Assembly: GCA_013696835.1 (NCBI GenBank)
Contig: JACCXV010000067.1
Location: forward strand, 1 to 6,259
Direction of reading: 5' to 3'
Length of the DNA: 6,259 nt
Source of the DNA: Gemmatimonadota bacterium
Lineage (GTDB): Bacteria > Gemmatimonadota > Gemmatimonadetes > JACCXV01
Shown: piece by piece, positions 4,246 through 6,259 of the stretch
Layout: the number at the start of each line of letters is the position of its first letter
Numbering within the stretch: the first letter of the stretch is position 1
Made by a program: the position numbers and the translations under genes
The notes under the pieces: generated by a model
The model's database searches: none
What the model saw: the letters and a program-made list of their open reading frames with translations, nothing else
Told to the model about the DNA's origin: nothing

Positions 4246-6259
4246 CCCTCTCCCTCTCCTTCCAGCACGGCAACGCACTCGTGGCACAGCGCGGGATGGC
4301 TCTCGCTCCTCCCGACCGATTCACGATATTGCCAGCAGCGTTCGCACTTCTCTCCCGGCGCCCTCCCGACAGCAAGGACCAAGCCCCCCTCCTGCACCCT
4401 CTCCCCGCCTTCTGGAGGCTCGGGAGGGGCGTCCTCCACCCGCACCCGGGACAGGCCCAGGAGCTCCTCCAGCGTATCCGCCGAATCTCGCAGAAGTGCT
4501 TGATCGGCAGAGTCTTGCGACCACATCGCGAGGGCGGCGTCCGATGCCGACCCGATGTCTCCACGAGTCCGCAGAGTCTCCAGCATCCGGGCCACCGGCG
4601 GGCGCAGATCGAGCAACCGCTCCCAATATCCCGCCCCCCCCGGATGGGTGCGACTGGCAATATCCCGGGGAATGTCGCAGAAGTGGACACTCTCCTCACG
4701 CTCGCCGGGGATGTGCTCCCAGACCTCCTCGGCGGTGAATGGAAGGATCGGCGCCATGTAGCGCGCGAGCGCGTCCGCCAGCACGTGCAGCACCGTCTGC
4801 GCGGACCTGCGGCGTGGGAGGGCGCGCGTGTAGAGCCGGGTCTTGATCGCGTCGAGATAGAAGCTCGACAGGTCCACCGCGCAGTAGTTCACGAGCGCCT
4901 GGGCGTAGCGGTGGAACTCGTAGTCCGCGAGCGCCGCCCGCGCCTCCCTGCCGAATCGCTCCAGCTCCGCAAGCGCGAAGCGGTCGAACGGCTCGAGCTC
5001 CGCCTCCGCTACGGCGTGCGCGGCGGGGTCGAAGCCGGCCAGATTCCCGAGCAGGAAGCGACACGTGTTCCGCATGCGCCGGTAGGCGTCCGCCGACTGC
5101 TCGAGGTTGTCCCACGAGAAGCGCCGGTCGCCCGCGTAGTCGGTCGCGGCCGCCCACAGCCGCAGCACGTCGGCGCCGAGCTTCTGCACCACCTCCGAGG
5201 GCGAGATCACGTTTCCCAGCGACTTGTGCATTGCGTGACCCTCGGAGTCCACGATCCACCCATGTGTCAGCACCGCCCGGTAGGGCGCCCGCTCACGGGT
5301 AGCGACGGCGAGCAGCAGCGAGGAGTTGAACCAGCCGCGGTGCTGGTCCAGGCCCTCGAAGTAGACGTCGGCCGGGAATGCCAGGTCCGGGCGCGCCTCC
5401 AGCACCGCGCGGTGCGACGAGCCGGAATCGAACCAGACGTCCAGGATGTCGACTTCCTTGTAGAACTCCGTGCCGCCGCACGTCGCGCAGGCCGTGCCCG
5501 GGGGAAGGAAGGCGCTGGCAGGCTCCTGGTACCACACGTCCGATCCGCGCTCCCGCACGCGCTGCGCGACGCCCCGCGCGAGACCGGCGTCGAGCAGCAG
5601 GGCGCGGCACGAGAAGCAGTAGAAGGCGGGAATCCCCACGCCCCAGACCCGCTGCCGCGAAAGGCACCAGTCGGGACGGTTCGCGACCATTCCCGTGATC
5701 CGCGCGGCTGCCGAATCCGGCAGCCAGCGGGTCTCGGCGATCGCCCGCAGGGCGCGGCCACGCAGGTCCGCGTGCTCGAGAGCCAGGAACCACTGCACCG
5801 TGGTGCGGAAGATCACCGGCCGCTTGCACCGCCAGTCGTGGGGATAGCTGTGGCGAACCTCGCCGCGCTCCAGCAGATGACCCACCGCCGCCAGGTCGTC
5901 GAGAATGGCGGGGCTGGCGTCCCAGATCGACTGCCCCTCGTAGCGTGGCGCCGCTTCGGTGAACAGCCCGGCGTCGTCCACGGGGTTGGTGAGCTCCAGC
6001 CCCTCGCGTCGGCCCACCTCGAAGTCCTCGGATCCATGACCCGGCGCCGTGTGGACCACCCCGGTCCCCTCCGCTAGCGACACGTGCTCGGCCAGGTACA
6101 GGGGCGAAGGGCGCGCGTAGCCGGGCTCCACCCCGGCCAGCGGGTGCTCGAAGACGAGCCCCGTCAGCTCGGCTCCGGGGACGCGGCGCACGAGCCGCCC
6201 CGCGCCGCCGGGCAGCAGCGGCAGGACGCGCTCCGCCGCGGCCGCCGCGAAGAGGTACA
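4242..6259 (-). CDS. ileS: Isoleucyl-tRNA synthetase, 5'-truncated by window edge
   Basis: Class I aminoacyl-tRNA synthetase that charges tRNA-Ile in the cytoplasm and hydrolyses mischarged Val-tRNA. The frame is open to the window edge, and about 671 residues are visible of a protein that normally has 900-1000. The HIGH motif and N-terminal Rossmann half lie off-window. Numbering from the first complete codon: the CP1 editing-site motif HTAPGHGSED is at 69-78, with the editing Asp at 78. Next come the HDWRCKRPVIFRT block (~140-152), WCLSRQRVWG (~197-206) and DVWFDSGSSH (~273-282). The catalytic loop reads AMHKS (342-346) instead of KMSKS, keeping the second lysine. The anticodon-binding domain follows, starting around YRRMRNT (~392). 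The C-terminus has a zinc knuckle, CERC...CHEC, with cysteines at ~638, 641, 658 and 661, which is the bacterial-type tail. The stop codon overlaps the next gene's ATG as ATGA. Identity is secure; only the 5' end is unknown. Confidence 0.98.
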   Translation of the reverse strand, partial: YLFAAAAAERVLPLLPGGAGRLVRRVPGAELTGLVFEHPLAGVEPGYARPSPLYLAEHVSLAEGTGVVHTAPGHGSEDFEVGRREGLELTNPVDDAGLFTEAAPRYEGQSIWDASPAILDDLAAVGHLLERGEVRHSYPHDWRCKRPVIFRTTVQWFLALEHADLRGRALRAIAETRWLPDSAAARITGMVANRPDWCLSRQRVWGVGIPAFYCFSCRALLLDAGLARGVAQRVRERGSDVWYQEPASAFLPPGTACATCGGTEFYKEVDILDVWFDSGSSHRAVLEARPDLAFPADVYFEGLDQHRGWFNSSLLLAVATRERAPYRAVLTHGWIVDSEGHAMHKSLGNVISPSEVVQKLGADVLRLWAAATDYAGDRRFSWDNLEQSADAYRRMRNTCRFLLGNLAGFDPAAHAVAEAELEPFDRFALAELERFGREARAALADYEFHRYAQALVNYCAVDLSSFYLDAIKTRLYTRALPRRRSAQTVLHVLADALARYMAPILPFTAEEVWEHIPGEREESVHFCDIPRDIASRTHPGGAGYWERLLDLRPPVARMLETLRTRGDIGSASDAALAMWSQDSADQALLRDSADTLEELLGLSRVRVEDAPPEPPEGGERVQEGGLVLAVGRAPGEKCERCWQYRESVGRSESHPALCHECVAVLEGEGEG
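4246..4260 (-). promoter_or_regulatory. Purine-rich ribosome-binding tract for the dksA-like gene
   Basis: An uninterrupted A/G tract, AGGAGAGGGAGAGGG, directly abuts the ATG at 4245. It also encodes the Gly-Glu repeat ending IleRS, so the synthetase tail doubles as the initiation region of the next gene. This supports coupled translation across the ATGA junction. Confidence 0.65.

Noticed and set aside
4246..4287. A longer start for the dksA-like gene at GTG 4287
   Set aside because: The added 14 Arg-rich residues overlap the IleRS zinc knuckle codons. The ATG at 4245 has a purine-rich tract and an ATGA junction.
4281..6077. A 598-codon open frame on the plus strand opposite ileS
   Set aside because: It lies fully antisense to a secure IleRS. 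Its product is rich in Arg, Gly, Pro and His with no recognisable domain, as expected when a GC-rich codon pattern is read on the opposite strand.
1..6259. Mobile element, CRISPR array, tRNA/rRNA gene, riboswitch or rho-independent terminator
   Set aside because: No direct or inverted repeat sets, tRNA-like cloverleaf or GC-hairpin plus T-run was seen. Almost every base is inside a recognisable coding frame, and any leader or T-box upstream of ileS would lie off-window.

Overview
The window is a stretch of GC-rich bacterial chromosome (roughly 70% G+C by eye). It is filled end to end by seven genes, all on the minus strand, and reads from 6259 down to 1. In transcription order these are: ileS (isoleucyl-tRNA synthetase, 5' end outside the window), a DksA/TraR-type zinc-finger gene, lspA (lipoprotein signal peptidase), an rluD-like 23S rRNA pseudouridine synthase, a cheW-like adaptor, a cheY-like single-domain response regulator, and cheA (chemotaxis histidine kinase, 3' end outside the window). 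LspA indicates diderm-style or at least lipoprotein-producing biology. The GC content and the ileS-dksA/traR-lspA-rluD order suggest a free-living high-GC lineage such as Gemmatimonadota, 'Eisenbacteria' or a deltaproteobacterial-type group. That placement is inference; no 16S or other marker is present.

Region by region: 6259-4242 is the C-terminal two thirds of IleRS (editing domain, catalytic domain with a variant KMSKS loop, anticodon-binding domain, terminal zinc knuckle). 4245-3859 is the 128-residue DksA/TraR protein. 3866-3306 is LspA, with both catalytic aspartates present. 3298-2300 is the S4-domain pseudouridine synthase. 2303-1779 is CheW with an N-terminal extension. 1744-1382 is CheY. 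1385-1 is CheA from the HPt domain into the start of its CheW-like domain, with no P2 domain.

The junctions are extremely tight: ATGA (ileS/dksA), an 8-bp overlap (dksA/lspA), a 7-nt gap (lspA/rluD), GTGA (rluD/cheW), a 34-nt gap with a strong Shine-Dalgarno (cheW/cheY) and GTGA (cheY/cheA). No internal terminator or promoter-sized gap is visible, so the genes look like one polycistronic, translationally coupled unit. The first four genes are housekeeping functions (tRNA charging, RNA polymerase modulation, lipoprotein maturation, ribosome modification). The last three are a signalling core in which CheW couples receptors to CheA, and CheA phosphorylates CheY.

I see no previously undescribed system, mobile element, CRISPR array or RNA gene. 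The points worth a second look are the run-on of a housekeeping operon into a chemotaxis core, a compact CheA without P2, an extended and divergent CheW, an IleRS with an AMHKS catalytic loop, and a possible 13-codon micro-ORF bridging cheW and cheY.
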